From the NCBI RefSeq assembly GCF_022693705.1, contig NZ_CP094288.1, forward strand, positions 1,412,451-1,476,450: a DNA stretch of 64,000 nt, in the 5' to 3' direction. Source of the stretch: Infirmifilum sp. NZ (GTDB lineage: Archaea > Thermoproteota > Thermoprotei > Thermofilales > Thermofilaceae). Shown here piece after piece: positions 15,266 to 24,212 of the stretch. Each line of letters starts with the position of its first letter. Positions within the stretch are counted from its first letter, which is position 1. Below the pieces are notes generated by a model. It was not told the DNA's origin and did not search any database. It saw nothing but the letters and a program-made list of their open reading frames with translations. A program made the position numbers and the translations under genes.

Positions 15266-16062
15266 TCAGGTTCGAGGAGGTAAGCTTCACCTACCCCACC
15301 GGGGTCAGGGCGCTCGAAAAGGTCTCCTTCGAGATTGAGAGCGGCGAGTTCGTCGGCGTGATAGGCCACAGCGGGGCTGGGAAAACCACGCTGGCCAAGC
15401 TGGCTACATCGCTCCTTAAACCGACGAGCGGGAGGGTTCTCCTCGACGGGAGGGACACCCGCGAGGTACCCGCCTCGGAGGCCGCGAGGATCGCGTCCTA
15501 CGTGTTCCAGAACCCCGACATGATGATATTTTCCCAGACGATAAGGGACGAGGTGGCCTTCGCCCTCAGGAACCTTGGGTTCCCGGAGAGCGAGATCCAA
15601 AGAAGAGTCCAGGAGGCTCTTAGGGCGGTGGATCTGAGAAAGCCGCTCGATATGCCTCCCCACACGCTGAGCTTCGGGGAAAAGCACCGCCTCGCCATCG
15701 CCAGCGTCCTCGTGATGGGCTCCAGGGCCCTCGTCCTCGACGAGCCCACAACAGGCCTGGACTACGGGCGAAGCCTGATGCTCTTCGAGACACTGAAGAG
15801 CTTGAACGCCTCAGGCAAGACCGTGGTCGTGATAACCCACGACCTCGACCTCCTGGCCCGCTACGCCTCGCGAATAATAGTGCTCGAGAAAGGCAGAGTC
15901 ATCAGGGACGGGGGCGCTCACGAGGTCCTTGGGGATCCCGATTTCCTGGAGGCGCACGGCTTCATGCTAACCCACGTCCAGCAGGTGGCGAGGCGCCTAG
16001 GGGTTAGAGCGATAACTCCCAGAGAGGTGGCGGACAAACTGGCCGAAAGGCTCAGGAGGTAG
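15262..16062 (+). CDS. ECF transporter ATPase (EcfA'-type)
   Basis: 266 aa from the ATG that overlaps the previous stop (ATGA at 15262-15265). Walker A GHSGAGKTT, Q-loop FQNPDMMIF, signature LSFGEKH, Walker B ALVLDEP and H-loop ITHD are present. The signature has Phe where LSGGQ has Gly, as in many CbiO/EcfA proteins. Last gene of the S-T-A-A' operon. Confidence 0.85.
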   Translation: MIRFEEVSFTYPTGVRALEKVSFEIESGEFVGVIGHSGAGKTTLAKLATSLLKPTSGRVLLDGRDTREVPASEAARIASYVFQNPDMMIFSQTIRDEVAFALRNLGFPESEIQRRVQEALRAVDLRKPLDMPPHTLSFGEKHRLAIASVLVMGSRALVLDEPTTGLDYGRSLMLFETLKSLNASGKTVVVITHDLDLLARYASRIIVLEKGRVIRDGGAHEVLGDPDFLEAHGFMLTHVQQVARRLGVRAITPREVADKLAERLRR

Positions 16063-16064
16063 CC

Positions 16065-16370
16065 CTACCCGGGCAGAATCTCCTCGATTTCCCTCAGAAC
16101 CTCATCCTCGTCCCTGCCAGACTCGACCAGCTGGTGCTCCGCGAATCCGCTCTTCCTTTCTTCGAGTCTACGCGAGACGAGCTCTACAGCTCTCCTCGAC
16201 GGGTGGAGCGCGACATCGATGTACGCCCTCACGATTCCCGCGACTGTTGCCTCCTGAAGCACGATCGCCGCGTCAGCGAGCTCGATGAGCACTCTGACGT
16301 GCTTGTGCCCGCGCGGCACGAAGGCTACGACCCTCTTCACGTCCTCGTTACGGTAAACCCTAGCCTGCAT
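16065..16370 (-). CDS. Conserved hypothetical protein (101 aa)
   Basis: Predicted alpha/beta protein with a strand VKRVVAFVPRGHKHVRVLIEL, a helix-rich middle (TVAGIVRAYIDVALHPSRRAVELVSRRLEERK) and an acidic C-terminus. No family recognised. It lies 2 bases after the aldo/keto reductase gene on the same strand, so the two are probably co-transcribed; it converges closely with the ECF ATPase gene. Confidence 0.65.
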   Translation of the reverse strand: MQARVYRNEDVKRVVAFVPRGHKHVRVLIELADAAIVLQEATVAGIVRAYIDVALHPSRRAVELVSRRLEERKSGFAEHQLVESGRDEDEVLREIEEILPG

Positions 16371-16372
16371 TG

Positions 16373-17206
16373 CTAAGCCAGCACCTTTCTGAACTTCTCC
16401 GATATAAGCCTCCAGTCCTCCTCGCTAAGCCTCCACCCAGCAGCCCCGGCGTTCTCCTCCACGTGCCGCCTGTTGCTGGCCTTCGGTATGGGGACAACGG
16501 GCTTAAACCTCAAGAGCCAGTTCAGCGCGACCTGCGCCGCGGTCTTACCGTACTTGGCCCCGACGCTCGCGAGGAACTGCTCGCGGGCCAGCTGACCCTT
16601 CTCCAGCGGAGTGTACGCTAGGTACAGCATCCCCTCGCGCTCAGCGTAGGGGATGACGGAGCCCTCGTCGCGCCGGTCAAGCAGGCTGAACTTGTTCTCG
16701 ATGGCCGCGACGTCCACCTGGCTAAGGCAGCTCCTGGCCTCCTCCACGAGCTGTAAGCCGAAGTTGCTGACACCGATGAACCTGGCGTAACCCCTCTTCA
16801 CCGCCTCCTCCAGCCCCCTCATCGTCTCGCAGAGCTCCACGCCCTCAGGGGGCCAGTGTATGAGGTAGAGGTCGATGTACGTCCCGAGCCTCCTAACGCT
16901 GGCCTCGGCCGCCTTCACCACCTCGTCCCGCGCGGCGTGAGTCTGCCAGACCTTCGAGACTATGAATACCTCATCCCGGTTGAAGCCCTTAACAGCCATT
17001 CCCACGAGCTCCTCCGCGTGGCCCCCGCCGTACATCTCAGCGGTGTCCACGAGGGTCAGGCCCAGCTGCAACCCGTACCTAAGCGCGTCCACCCACTCCT
17101 CGTCGCGCGAGTGGTCTGGGGTCCAGAACCCTCCACCGATGCCCCAGGTCCCTAGACCGATCGCTGCTACCTCTGCCCCAAGCTTGGGGATAAACTTCTT
17201 CTCCAT
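16373..17206 (-). CDS. Aldo/keto reductase
   Basis: 277 aa TIM-barrel enzyme. The catalytic tetrad is visible: Asp and Tyr in LVDTAEMYGGGH, Lys in FIVSKVW and His in YLIHWPP. The NAD(P)-binding C-terminal motif is PIPKASNRRHVEENAGA. These enzymes reduce aldehydes or ketones with NADPH in the cytosol; the physiological substrate is open. It shares a bidirectional promoter with the pilin-like gene and precedes a small unknown gene by 2 bases. Confidence 0.85.
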   Translation of the reverse strand: MEKKFIPKLGAEVAAIGLGTWGIGGGFWTPDHSRDEEWVDALRYGLQLGLTLVDTAEMYGGGHAEELVGMAVKGFNRDEVFIVSKVWQTHAARDEVVKAAEASVRRLGTYIDLYLIHWPPEGVELCETMRGLEEAVKRGYARFIGVSNFGLQLVEEARSCLSQVDVAAIENKFSLLDRRDEGSVIPYAEREGMLYLAYTPLEKGQLAREQFLASVGAKYGKTAAQVALNWLLRFKPVVPIPKASNRRHVEENAGAAGWRLSEEDWRLISEKFRKVLA

Positions 17207-17227
17207 CAGCCATACTCCGCTATGAAA

Positions 17228-17239
17228 CGTTATATACTT
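17228..17239. promoter_or_regulatory. Shared TATA box of divergent genes
   Basis: GTTATATACTTG reads as a TATA element on both strands. It lies about 22-32 bases from the aldo/keto reductase start at 17206 and 30-40 bases from the ATG at 17269, consistent with leaderless or nearly leaderless transcripts in both directions. Confidence 0.5.
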
Positions 17240-17268
17240 GATTCACGCACTAAAAGTAGAGGCTTGTC

Positions 17269-17682
17269 ATGGGTAACGCCCAAGCCGAGGTCGTGGCCGC
17301 CCTACTCCTAATGGTGATAGCTGTAGCCCTCTGGGCGCTCGCCTGGAGCTTCTTCTACCCCACCTGGCAGCAGGCGTCCCAGAGAATTGAGAGGGAGCGC
17401 ATCACGTCAGAGAAGGGGCTTAGGGAGTTCCTCCTCGTCGAGCTCCTCGAGAGAGACAGCGCCACCGGTTCCATCTGCGTCCAGGTCACCAACACCGGGG
17501 ATGTTTCCACCGAAGTGGTCTCGGTGTATCTCAACGGCACCCTGGCGTGGAGCGGCTACGTTCCGATACGCGTGGGGGAGACCATGGGCATCTGCACCAG
17601 CATGACCGCGAGGGGCACCTACACCGTGAGAGTCTGCTCCTACACGAACTGCTTCGAGGTGAGAGACTACGTCGTCCCGTAG
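17269..17682 (+). CDS. Archaeal type IV pilin/flagellin-like protein
   Basis: 137 aa. The N-terminus M-G-N-A-Q-A-E-V-V-A followed by a hydrophobic helix (about 9-30) resembles the core of archaeal class III-signal proteins, in which a prepilin peptidase cuts before Q/A-rich sequence. The remainder is a single beta domain with CVQVTNTGDVSTEVVSVYLNG and four cysteines, probably extracellular. A large pilin-like adhesin starts 31 bases downstream, so the two may assemble together. Confidence 0.7.
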   Translation: MGNAQAEVVAALLLMVIAVALWALAWSFFYPTWQQASQRIERERITSEKGLREFLLVELLERDSATGSICVQVTNTGDVSTEVVSVYLNGTLAWSGYVPIRVGETMGICTSMTARGTYTVRVCSYTNCFEVRDYVVP

Positions 17683-17713
17683 GGCGCAGGCGTCAGCGCT
17701 CGGAGCAGTATTC

Positions 17714-19873
17714 ATGACGATAATACTCGCGCTAATCGCGGCCATCCTGCTCCAGTACATGAGGTCCCAGACGGAGCTCCAAGCCATAGCCACCCAGACT
17801 CAAAGCCAGAGGGCGGGCGAAGGTGTGCTCTCACTCAGCATAGCCGACACATACACCAACACCACATCCACGCTGCCTCTCGTCAACGCCCTTGAGGGAA
17901 GACTCGAGGAGAACGGGACTCTGGACGCGCTAGACGGGAAAGGCCTCGTCTTCACCCCTATCAACACGACTAGCGGGTACATGCTCCAGGTAAACTTCAC
18001 AACGGAGCTTCCGGCTAACGCGTTGAACGCGACGCAGACCCTCTACCTCAAGCCTTCAACCACCTTAAATGTTCAGGTTTTTACGAAAACGACGAGCGGG
18101 GTCTACACTGCACTGTCAACATACCTTCTCCCAGCGGGCACCACGACTAAAATCACAATCCCCTCACATAGCTACATTCTCTCAGCACAGGCAACGAGCA
18201 ACTTCACCCTGCTCCTCGACAGTGTTGAAACGAGCATGACGATGTACAACACCACAGGCTTCTACCTTCATGTAAGAAACACGGGGCCCGGCTACACCGC
18301 GATCCACGGCTTATGGGTGATCACAAACACGACCGCGACAAGGATCCCTCTAACCTTAACCCTACCACCTGGCGACACTGCTAAGATACCCGTCAACGTG
18401 AAATCCTCCACAATAAAGGAAGTGAGAGTTGTGGCCATTACGAGAGTCTACATCCTGCGCCCAACCCCTCCCCTCTTGGCTGGAAACGCCACCTATACGA
18501 CAGGCATCCTGCTCCTCTCCGTGTACCCGCCTGGCTCTGGCTCCACGGATCCTGCTCCCGGCAGTTACGTTTACCCTGCTGGCAGCAGGGTGCGCGTCTC
18601 GGCTTCGCCTGGCGCTGGCTATGTTTTCGCCGGGTGGCTTCTGAACGGCTCGGCCTTCTCAACGAGCCCCGAGGTGGAGGTGGTGGTTGCCGGGGTGGTT
18701 AACCTGACCGCTGTGTTCCAGCCCCTCCAGCCGCCCCGCTTCTCGATCCTCAGCTACAACTCAAGCATCAGCGGCGCGGTGGGCTCGAGGCAGCTTCAGG
18801 TGGTGACCGTGAACAACACCGGCCAGCAGGCGGGCGTGGCGAGGGTGGAGGTCTACGACCACAACAGCAACCTCGTCAACTCGACCGAGCTCCCAGTAGC
18901 CCCCGCGGCGCCCCAGACCGCCAGCCTCACAGTCACGCTCCCCTCGGCCAGGGGCACCTACACCTGGACGCTAAAGGTCAAGAACCTAGCCACAAACAGC
19001 TACGACGACTCCAAGAGCATAGTAGTCACCGCGAGGGACCTCCTACTCCAGTCGAGGGGCGCGGTGATCTACGAGGACTTCGAGTCCACGCCGTCAGGCT
19101 GGACACAGCTCGGAGGCACCTGGAACATTGTCTCAAGCGGGTGGAGGGGCAGCGCCCTGTACGGGAAAGATGACGGTAAGGGCCCAGGTGGAGCCTCAGT
19201 GTTCGCGAACAGCTCGCAGACACCCTCAACGGTAAAGGCGATCGTGAAGATCGGGAATGTGGTAGGCAAGGATAACACGTACATGGGCTTCGCGCTGCTC
19301 AGCAGCCTCACCGGCTCGGCGAGGCTATACGAGGTCGCGCTCATGCCGAATAAAAACATCCTCACTCTCTACATCAGAAGCTACACAGACAAGTGGCACA
19401 AACTCGCCACTTCGCAGAACAAAACTCTCTCAGGAAACTGGTACACGCTGTACCTCGAGTTCTCCGCCGGGCAGCAGAACTCGATCAGCGCCTACCTGTA
19501 CGACAGCGACGGCAACCTGATGGCTAGCGCCTCTGCCTCGGACTCAGCCGTCAATCCGTCCAACATCGGGCTCATCGTCGACGGGAAAGATAAAGACACA
19601 GTGTTCGACGACCTCGTCGTCACCTCCGGCGCCGACCCGAGGTACGTGGTCGTCTCTGGCTTGGAGGCTAGCTGGCGCGTGCAGCTGCTCGACTCCTCGA
19701 TGAGCCTCTGCGCCGAGGCAGCTGCGGACGCCAGCGGCGTGGCGAGGCTCAGCGTGATCAACTGCACAGTACTCAGGAACGCCACAATAAGAGTGCTCGA
19801 CCAGAGCGGAAACACCGTCATCCAGAAAACCTTCCCAGTAGTAGTCGGAGGAGACACATACACCTACGGCTAA
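17714..19873 (+). CDS. Large pilin-anchored surface protein with beta-repeat and jelly-roll domains
   Basis: 719 aa from ATG 17714. An N-terminal hydrophobic helix (TIILALIAAILLQYM) precedes a Thr/Ser/Asn-rich region dense in N-x-S/T glycosylation sites. About 275-335 is a bacterial-repeat-like module (VYPPGSGSTDPAPGSYVYP...YVFAGWLLNGS...TAVF), about 345-440 an Ig/CARDB-like domain, about 450-650 a jelly-roll domain opening with VIYEDFEST, and the C-terminus a further beta domain. In-frame codons before the ATG encode RRAQASALGAVF, an ideal pilin-type cleavage region, but no usual start codon is available there. Probably a cell-surface adhesin. Confidence 0.7.
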   Translation: MTIILALIAAILLQYMRSQTELQAIATQTQSQRAGEGVLSLSIADTYTNTTSTLPLVNALEGRLEENGTLDALDGKGLVFTPINTTSGYMLQVNFTTELPANALNATQTLYLKPSTTLNVQVFTKTTSGVYTALSTYLLPAGTTTKITIPSHSYILSAQATSNFTLLLDSVETSMTMYNTTGFYLHVRNTGPGYTAIHGLWVITNTTATRIPLTLTLPPGDTAKIPVNVKSSTIKEVRVVAITRVYILRPTPPLLAGNATYTTGILLLSVYPPGSGSTDPAPGSYVYPAGSRVRVSASPGAGYVFAGWLLNGSAFSTSPEVEVVVAGVVNLTAVFQPLQPPRFSILSYNSSISGAVGSRQLQVVTVNNTGQQAGVARVEVYDHNSNLVNSTELPVAPAAPQTASLTVTLPSARGTYTWTLKVKNLATNSYDDSKSIVVTARDLLLQSRGAVIYEDFESTPSGWTQLGGTWNIVSSGWRGSALYGKDDGKGPGGASVFANSSQTPSTVKAIVKIGNVVGKDNTYMGFALLSSLTGSARLYEVALMPNKNILTLYIRSYTDKWHKLATSQNKTLSGNWYTLYLEFSAGQQNSISAYLYDSDGNLMASASASDSAVNPSNIGLIVDGKDKDTVFDDLVVTSGADPRYVVVSGLEASWRVQLLDSSMSLCAEAAADASGVARLSVINCTVLRNATIRVLDQSGNTVIQKTFPVVVGGDTYTYG

Positions 19874-19933
19874 CAAGCATTTCCAACACTACTAATTTTT
19901 AGCCCTACTACACGTGTAGCCTGAAGCGCGGCT

Positions 19934-21316
19934 ATGCCTGACGTCCTGGTGCTGAACCCGGAGTCCAACGTCGCCGTGGCCACCCTATGGACGAAGAAGG
20001 AGATCGTTGCGGGGAAGCTCAGGGAGCTGGGCGTGGACGGCAAAGTGAACATCGTCGGCACCCTGTATACGAGGTATGGGGTGAACTACCTTCTTCACAC
20101 CCTCTCCCAGCACCCCGAGATAGACACGGTTATAGTCTTCGGTGCGGACCTCTCCGGCAGCGGGGAGGCTTTAGTCGAGCTCTTCAGAGGGGGGAGGCCG
20201 GAAGGCCTCAGGCTGATGTGGCCCCTAGAGGAGCTCAAGCCCCTGCTCGACGCCGTAAGGGTCCTGGACCTCCGCGAAGCGTTCAGGAGGGGCGACTACC
20301 AAGCGCTTGCGGACGCCGTGAACAAGAGCTTCTCGCCCGGCGTGAGGAGGCAGAGGCTCAGCCTCGAGCTTAAGGAGGTGCGGGCTCCGTCCTGGCCCGT
20401 GCAGGTGGCCGGGCTGAGCTTGGTCGAGGAGGACGTGGTCAGGGCCTGGGCTAAGCTCCTGGACGCCGTGATGACGTGGGGGTTCCTCAAGGAGAGCGAG
20501 TACGGTGAGAAGCAGAAGCAGGTGCTGGGAGCGCAGGTGGTACTATACGCCGAGAAGGCCCTCGCCTCCTCCCACAAGCTCAGCGAGTTCTTCCCCCGGG
20601 ACGAGCTGGACAGGCACGTGGAGTCGCTGTTGAGGGGCGTGGAGGGTGCCAGTTACTCCTACGGCGAAAGGTTGCGGAGGCACCGGGAGGCGGGGGACCA
20701 GCTGGAGCGCCTCGTATCGAGGCTCGCGTCCTCCCCGAGCACGAGGAGGGCTGTGGCCCTCACCTGGGACTTCCAGGTGGACCCCTCGAGTAGCGACCCC
20801 CCGTGCCTCCTGGTGGTGCAGGGAGACTTGTCCGGCGGAAGGTACAACCAGCTGGCGTACTTCAGGAGCCACGACGCCTACGCCGGGTGGCCGGTGAACG
20901 TCTACAGCCTCCTCAGGCTCATGGAGCACGTTTCCCTCCAACTCTCCGAGAAGACTGGTCGCAGCGTGAGGCCCGGCTTCCTCGTCGTTTTCAGCGCCTC
21001 GCTTCACGTCTACGAGCACGACTTCGTGCGGGCTCGCGAGGTGGTGGAGAGGCACAGAGGAGGCTTCGCGGCTTTCGTGGAGGATCCGAAGGGGAACTTC
21101 CTGGTCAGAGTTGAGGGCGGCAGGATCGTGCTAGAGCTCAGGGACCAGGAGGGTGTTCTCGTTCAGTCTTTAACCGGCTCTAGCGCCCGCGAGCTCCTGA
21201 GCCAGCTGAACCTCGACGCGCTGATGCCTAGGCACGCCTCGTACCTGACCCGCGAGCTCGTGCGTGCCGAGGAGGCGCTGAGGAGCGGCCGAGAGTACAT
21301 CCAGGACGCCGTCTAA
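19934..21316 (+). CDS. Thymidylate synthase (ThyA-like) with N-terminal MtrA/DUF4346-like domain
   Basis: 460 aa. The C-terminal 250 residues match ThyA: nucleophile Cys in DPPCLLVVQ, the dUMP-phosphate Arg and Asp in RSHDAYAGWPVN with its Asn, and His/Tyr in SASLHVYEHD. The N-terminal about 150 residues (VLNPESNVAVATLWTKKEI..., VIVFGADLSGSGEAL) resemble the domain related to methyltransferase subunit A that some archaeal ThyA proteins carry. It would make dTMP from dUMP using a folate- or pterin-type methylene donor. The canonical PCH is PCL here. Convergent with sufS. Confidence 0.75.
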   Translation: MPDVLVLNPESNVAVATLWTKKEIVAGKLRELGVDGKVNIVGTLYTRYGVNYLLHTLSQHPEIDTVIVFGADLSGSGEALVELFRGGRPEGLRLMWPLEELKPLLDAVRVLDLREAFRRGDYQALADAVNKSFSPGVRRQRLSLELKEVRAPSWPVQVAGLSLVEEDVVRAWAKLLDAVMTWGFLKESEYGEKQKQVLGAQVVLYAEKALASSHKLSEFFPRDELDRHVESLLRGVEGASYSYGERLRRHREAGDQLERLVSRLASSPSTRRAVALTWDFQVDPSSSDPPCLLVVQGDLSGGRYNQLAYFRSHDAYAGWPVNVYSLLRLMEHVSLQLSEKTGRSVRPGFLVVFSASLHVYEHDFVRAREVVERHRGGFAAFVEDPKGNFLVRVEGGRIVLELRDQEGVLVQSLTGSSARELLSQLNLDALMPRHASYLTRELVRAEEALRSGREYIQDAV

Positions 21317-21327
21317 ACTCTAGCGGG

Positions 21328-22563
21328 TTAGCTCGCGATTACGAGTATTTTCCTGAGAGCCTCCTCGAACACGTCAAGCTCCTCGAGCGTGTTGTAAAGG
21401 TAGAAGCTCGCCCTGACTGTACCGAGGGGCGTGCCCAGCCTCTTCACGAGCGGGAGGGCGCAGTGGTGCCCGCTCCTTACGGCGATCCCCTCGCTGTCGA
21501 GGAGCTGGGCAACCTCGTGCGGTGTGAGCTTACCGACGTTGAAGCTGACAACACCGACTCTATCCTTGACGTCGAGCGGCCCGTAGACGGTGACTCCGAG
21601 CTCCTGAAGGATGCCTAGAGCCTTCTCAGTGAGCCTTCTCTCGTGAGCCTCTATGCTCTCCATACCGATTCTCTCGAGGTACTCGACCGCCGCAGAGAGG
21701 CCGACGGCACCGGCAACGTTCGGAGTTCCAGCCTCGAACTTGTGTGGGGCTTGCAGCCACTCGGCCCTGCACTCCTCCACGCCGCACTCTACTAGAGAGA
21801 TGGCTCCGCCCCCGGGGAAGGGAGGCTCCAGCTTCTCAGCAAGCTCCCGCTTTATGTAGAGCCCCCCTATGCCCATCGGCCCGAGCATCTTGTGCCCGGA
21901 GAAGGCCAGGAAGTCCGGCTTTATCCTGCTGACGTCCACGCGCATGTGGGGCACGCTCTGGGCCCCGTCGACGAGGCAGAGCGCGCCGCGGCTCCTAGCC
22001 TCCTCGCAGAGCTCTTTGACAGGGTTGACGACACCCGTCACGTTGCTCACATGAGTCACCGCGAGGACCCTCACCTTATCCGTCAGCTTCCTGCGGAAGT
22101 CGTCGAGGTCGAGCCTCCCGTCATCCGTCACCTCTACAACCTTGAGCTTAGCCCCGGCGAGCCTAGCAACCCGTACCCAGGGTAGCAGGTTGCTGTGGTG
22201 CTCCATGCGGGTGACCAGGATCTCGTTCCCGCTCCTCACAAGGCCCGATGCGAGCAGGGAATACGCCGCGAGGTTTATGCTCTCAGTAGTGTTCTTGGTG
22301 AATACGAGCTCGTCCGGCTTAGCTCCGATGAACGCGGCCACCACCTTGCGGGCCGCCTCGTATGCCTCCGTAGCCGCCAAGGCGAGCTCGTGGACGCTCC
22401 TGCCGATGTTAGCGTTCAGGCTCCTGTAGAAGCTATCTACGGCCTCTATGACCTGAACAGGCCTCTGGCTCGTCGCTGCGTTGTCGAAGTATATCAGTTG
22501 CTTGCCGTGAACCTTTCTAGCGAAAATCGGGAAATCCCTCCTGACCTCGTAGGGGTCGAGCAA
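21328..22563 (-). CDS. sufS: Cysteine desulfurase, SufS type
   Basis: 411 aa from TTG 22563, favoured because the family N-terminus (LLDPYEVRRDFPIF) begins there and a TATA box (TTTATATTA) lies about 30-40 bases before it. The PLP-binding Lys is in FSGHKMLGPMG and the catalytic Cys in VRSGHHCALPL, with the MEHHSN substrate motif. The enzyme removes sulfur from cysteine for Fe-S clusters. A Cys-containing insertion (VECGVEECRAEW) follows the GGGAIS motif. No other suf gene is adjacent. It converges with the thymidylate synthase gene and diverges from pheS. Confidence 0.9.
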   Translation of the reverse strand: MLDPYEVRRDFPIFARKVHGKQLIYFDNAATSQRPVQVIEAVDSFYRSLNANIGRSVHELALAATEAYEAARKVVAAFIGAKPDELVFTKNTTESINLAAYSLLASGLVRSGNEILVTRMEHHSNLLPWVRVARLAGAKLKVVEVTDDGRLDLDDFRRKLTDKVRVLAVTHVSNVTGVVNPVKELCEEARSRGALCLVDGAQSVPHMRVDVSRIKPDFLAFSGHKMLGPMGIGGLYIKRELAEKLEPPFPGGGAISLVECGVEECRAEWLQAPHKFEAGTPNVAGAVGLSAAVEYLERIGMESIEAHERRLTEKALGILQELGVTVYGPLDVKDRVGVVSFNVGKLTPHEVAQLLDSEGIAVRSGHHCALPLVKRLGTPLGTVRASFYLYNTLEELDVFEEALRKILVIAS

Positions 22564-22650
22564 CAGTATCGCCGTTTTTCTGAAACCGAGAGAGCTAATA
22601 ATATAAATTGCTATCTTCTCCTGATCTAAGCAACGTTTAAAGGTGTCCGT

Positions 22651-24207
22651 ATGGGTAGTAGTACAAGTGGTGGCCATGGAGCGCCAATTTTAGAGAGGGT
22701 CCTCCTCCCAGAGAAGCAGAAGAGAATCGTCGAAGCGGTTCTGCAGGGTTGCAGTGACGCAGACGAGCTAGCCGCGAGGATCGGGGCGAAGCGCGAGGAC
22801 CTCATGAGGGACCTCGAAGAGCTGAGGACCAGAGGCCTCCTCGAGGTCTACAGGACCGAGGAAGCGCTCTACGTGCTCACGAGAGAGGGCGAGAGGTGCC
22901 TGTCGGAGGGTCTACCCGAGGAGAAGGTCCTCAGGATACTTGAGGAGGCTGGCGAGCTCACCAAGGAGAGGCTCACCGCACTCGGGAGCGAGCGCAACAT
23001 CCCCAGGGAAGAGATCGAGATCGGCATGGCCCAGCTCGCGGCTGGGAAAGCAGTATCCTTCAGACCGGGCGGTGTGATCGTGCCGGACTTTGCCAGAGCA
23101 CGGGAGCTTGTAGAGAGGACGAGGGAAGCCCTCAGGCTCGTGTCCCAGGGGGCTCAGCCCGAGGCCAGCGTCCTGAACTCGCTGAGGAGGAGGGGTCTCG
23201 TGGAGGCTAGAAGGCGCACGAGGATAAGCGTCAGGCCCACAGACCAGCTTGTGAAGCTGTGGGAGAGGGGGCTGGTGGTGGAGGCCCGGGTCATAACGGA
23301 GCTCACGCCGGAGGTTATAGCTAGCGGAGAGTGGAGGAGCGCGGTGTTTAAGCCGTTCGACCTCGGCGTGGAGCCGCCTAGCCTGCCCCTCGGGCGTAAA
23401 CACCCCTACCTCGAGTTCCTTGACTGGCTAAGGGAGATCCTCGTGGAGATGGGCTTCGAGGAGATGAAAGGCCCCCACGTCGAGCTCGAACTGTGGAACT
23501 TCGACGCGCTCTTCCAGGCCCAGGACCACCCCGCTAGGGAGATCCACGACACATACTTCCTCAAGGGGAACCAGCTGGGCTCGTTCCACGACCAGGAGCT
23601 CATGAAGAGGATAGCAGCCGCGCACGAGAGCGGGGGCGCAACGGGGTCTCGGGGGTGGGGGTACAGGTGGGATCCCTCGAGGGCTCTGAGGCTGGTACTC
23701 CGCACGCAGACGACCGCGGTTTCTGCCAGGACTCTCTACCAGCGCGGGAGCGGGGAGTACATGTGCTTCTCCCTAGACAGGGTCTTCAGGCCCGAGAACC
23801 TGGACGCGAAGCACAGCATGGAGTTCTACCAGCTCGAGGGCATAATCGTCGGCCCCAAAGTCACGTTCAGGAATCTTCTAGGCTTCTTCGACGAGATGGC
23901 CAGGAGATTAGGCCTCGGGAGGGTTAAGGTCAAGCCCGCGTACTTCCCCTTCACCGAGCCGAGCGTGGAGGGCTTCATCAAGCACGAGAAGCTCGGCTGG
24001 ATAGAAGTGTTCCCCGGCGGGATGTTCCGGCCCGAGATGCTTTGGGCTCTGGGGGTCAGCGGAGTCAACGTGGCCGCGTGGGGTATAGGCATCGACAGGA
24101 TCGCCATGACCGTCCTCGGCATCGACGACATCCGCCTCCTCTTCACGCAGGATTTAGAGTTCATAAAGCGAGCACCGAGGCCGATACCCCTGAGCCTACT
24201 GAGGTGA
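22651..24207 (+). CDS. pheS: Phenylalanyl-tRNA synthetase alpha subunit
   Basis: 518 aa, the archaeal/eukaryotic size. The N-terminal 210 residues hold tandem winged-helix DNA/RNA-binding folds; the class II catalytic domain follows, with motif 1 around HPYLEFLDWLREILVEMGFEEM, motif 2 near RTQTTAVSARTLYQ and motif 3 in VAAWGIGIDRIAM. It charges tRNA-Phe as an alpha2-beta2 tetramer with PheT, whose gene starts 5 bases later. Confidence 0.95.
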   Translation: MGSSTSGGHGAPILERVLLPEKQKRIVEAVLQGCSDADELAARIGAKREDLMRDLEELRTRGLLEVYRTEEALYVLTREGERCLSEGLPEEKVLRILEEAGELTKERLTALGSERNIPREEIEIGMAQLAAGKAVSFRPGGVIVPDFARARELVERTREALRLVSQGAQPEASVLNSLRRRGLVEARRRTRISVRPTDQLVKLWERGLVVEARVITELTPEVIASGEWRSAVFKPFDLGVEPPSLPLGRKHPYLEFLDWLREILVEMGFEEMKGPHVELELWNFDALFQAQDHPAREIHDTYFLKGNQLGSFHDQELMKRIAAAHESGGATGSRGWGYRWDPSRALRLVLRTQTTAVSARTLYQRGSGEYMCFSLDRVFRPENLDAKHSMEFYQLEGIIVGPKVTFRNLLGFFDEMARRLGLGRVKVKPAYFPFTEPSVEGFIKHEKLGWIEVFPGGMFRPEMLWALGVSGVNVAAWGIGIDRIAMTVLGIDDIRLLFTQDLEFIKRAPRPIPLSLLR

Positions 24208-24212
24208 CGTAC

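Noticed and set aside
22564..22677. Longer start of SufS at 22677
   Set aside because: It would overlap the pheS start and include the TATA box; the family N-terminus begins at TTG 22563.
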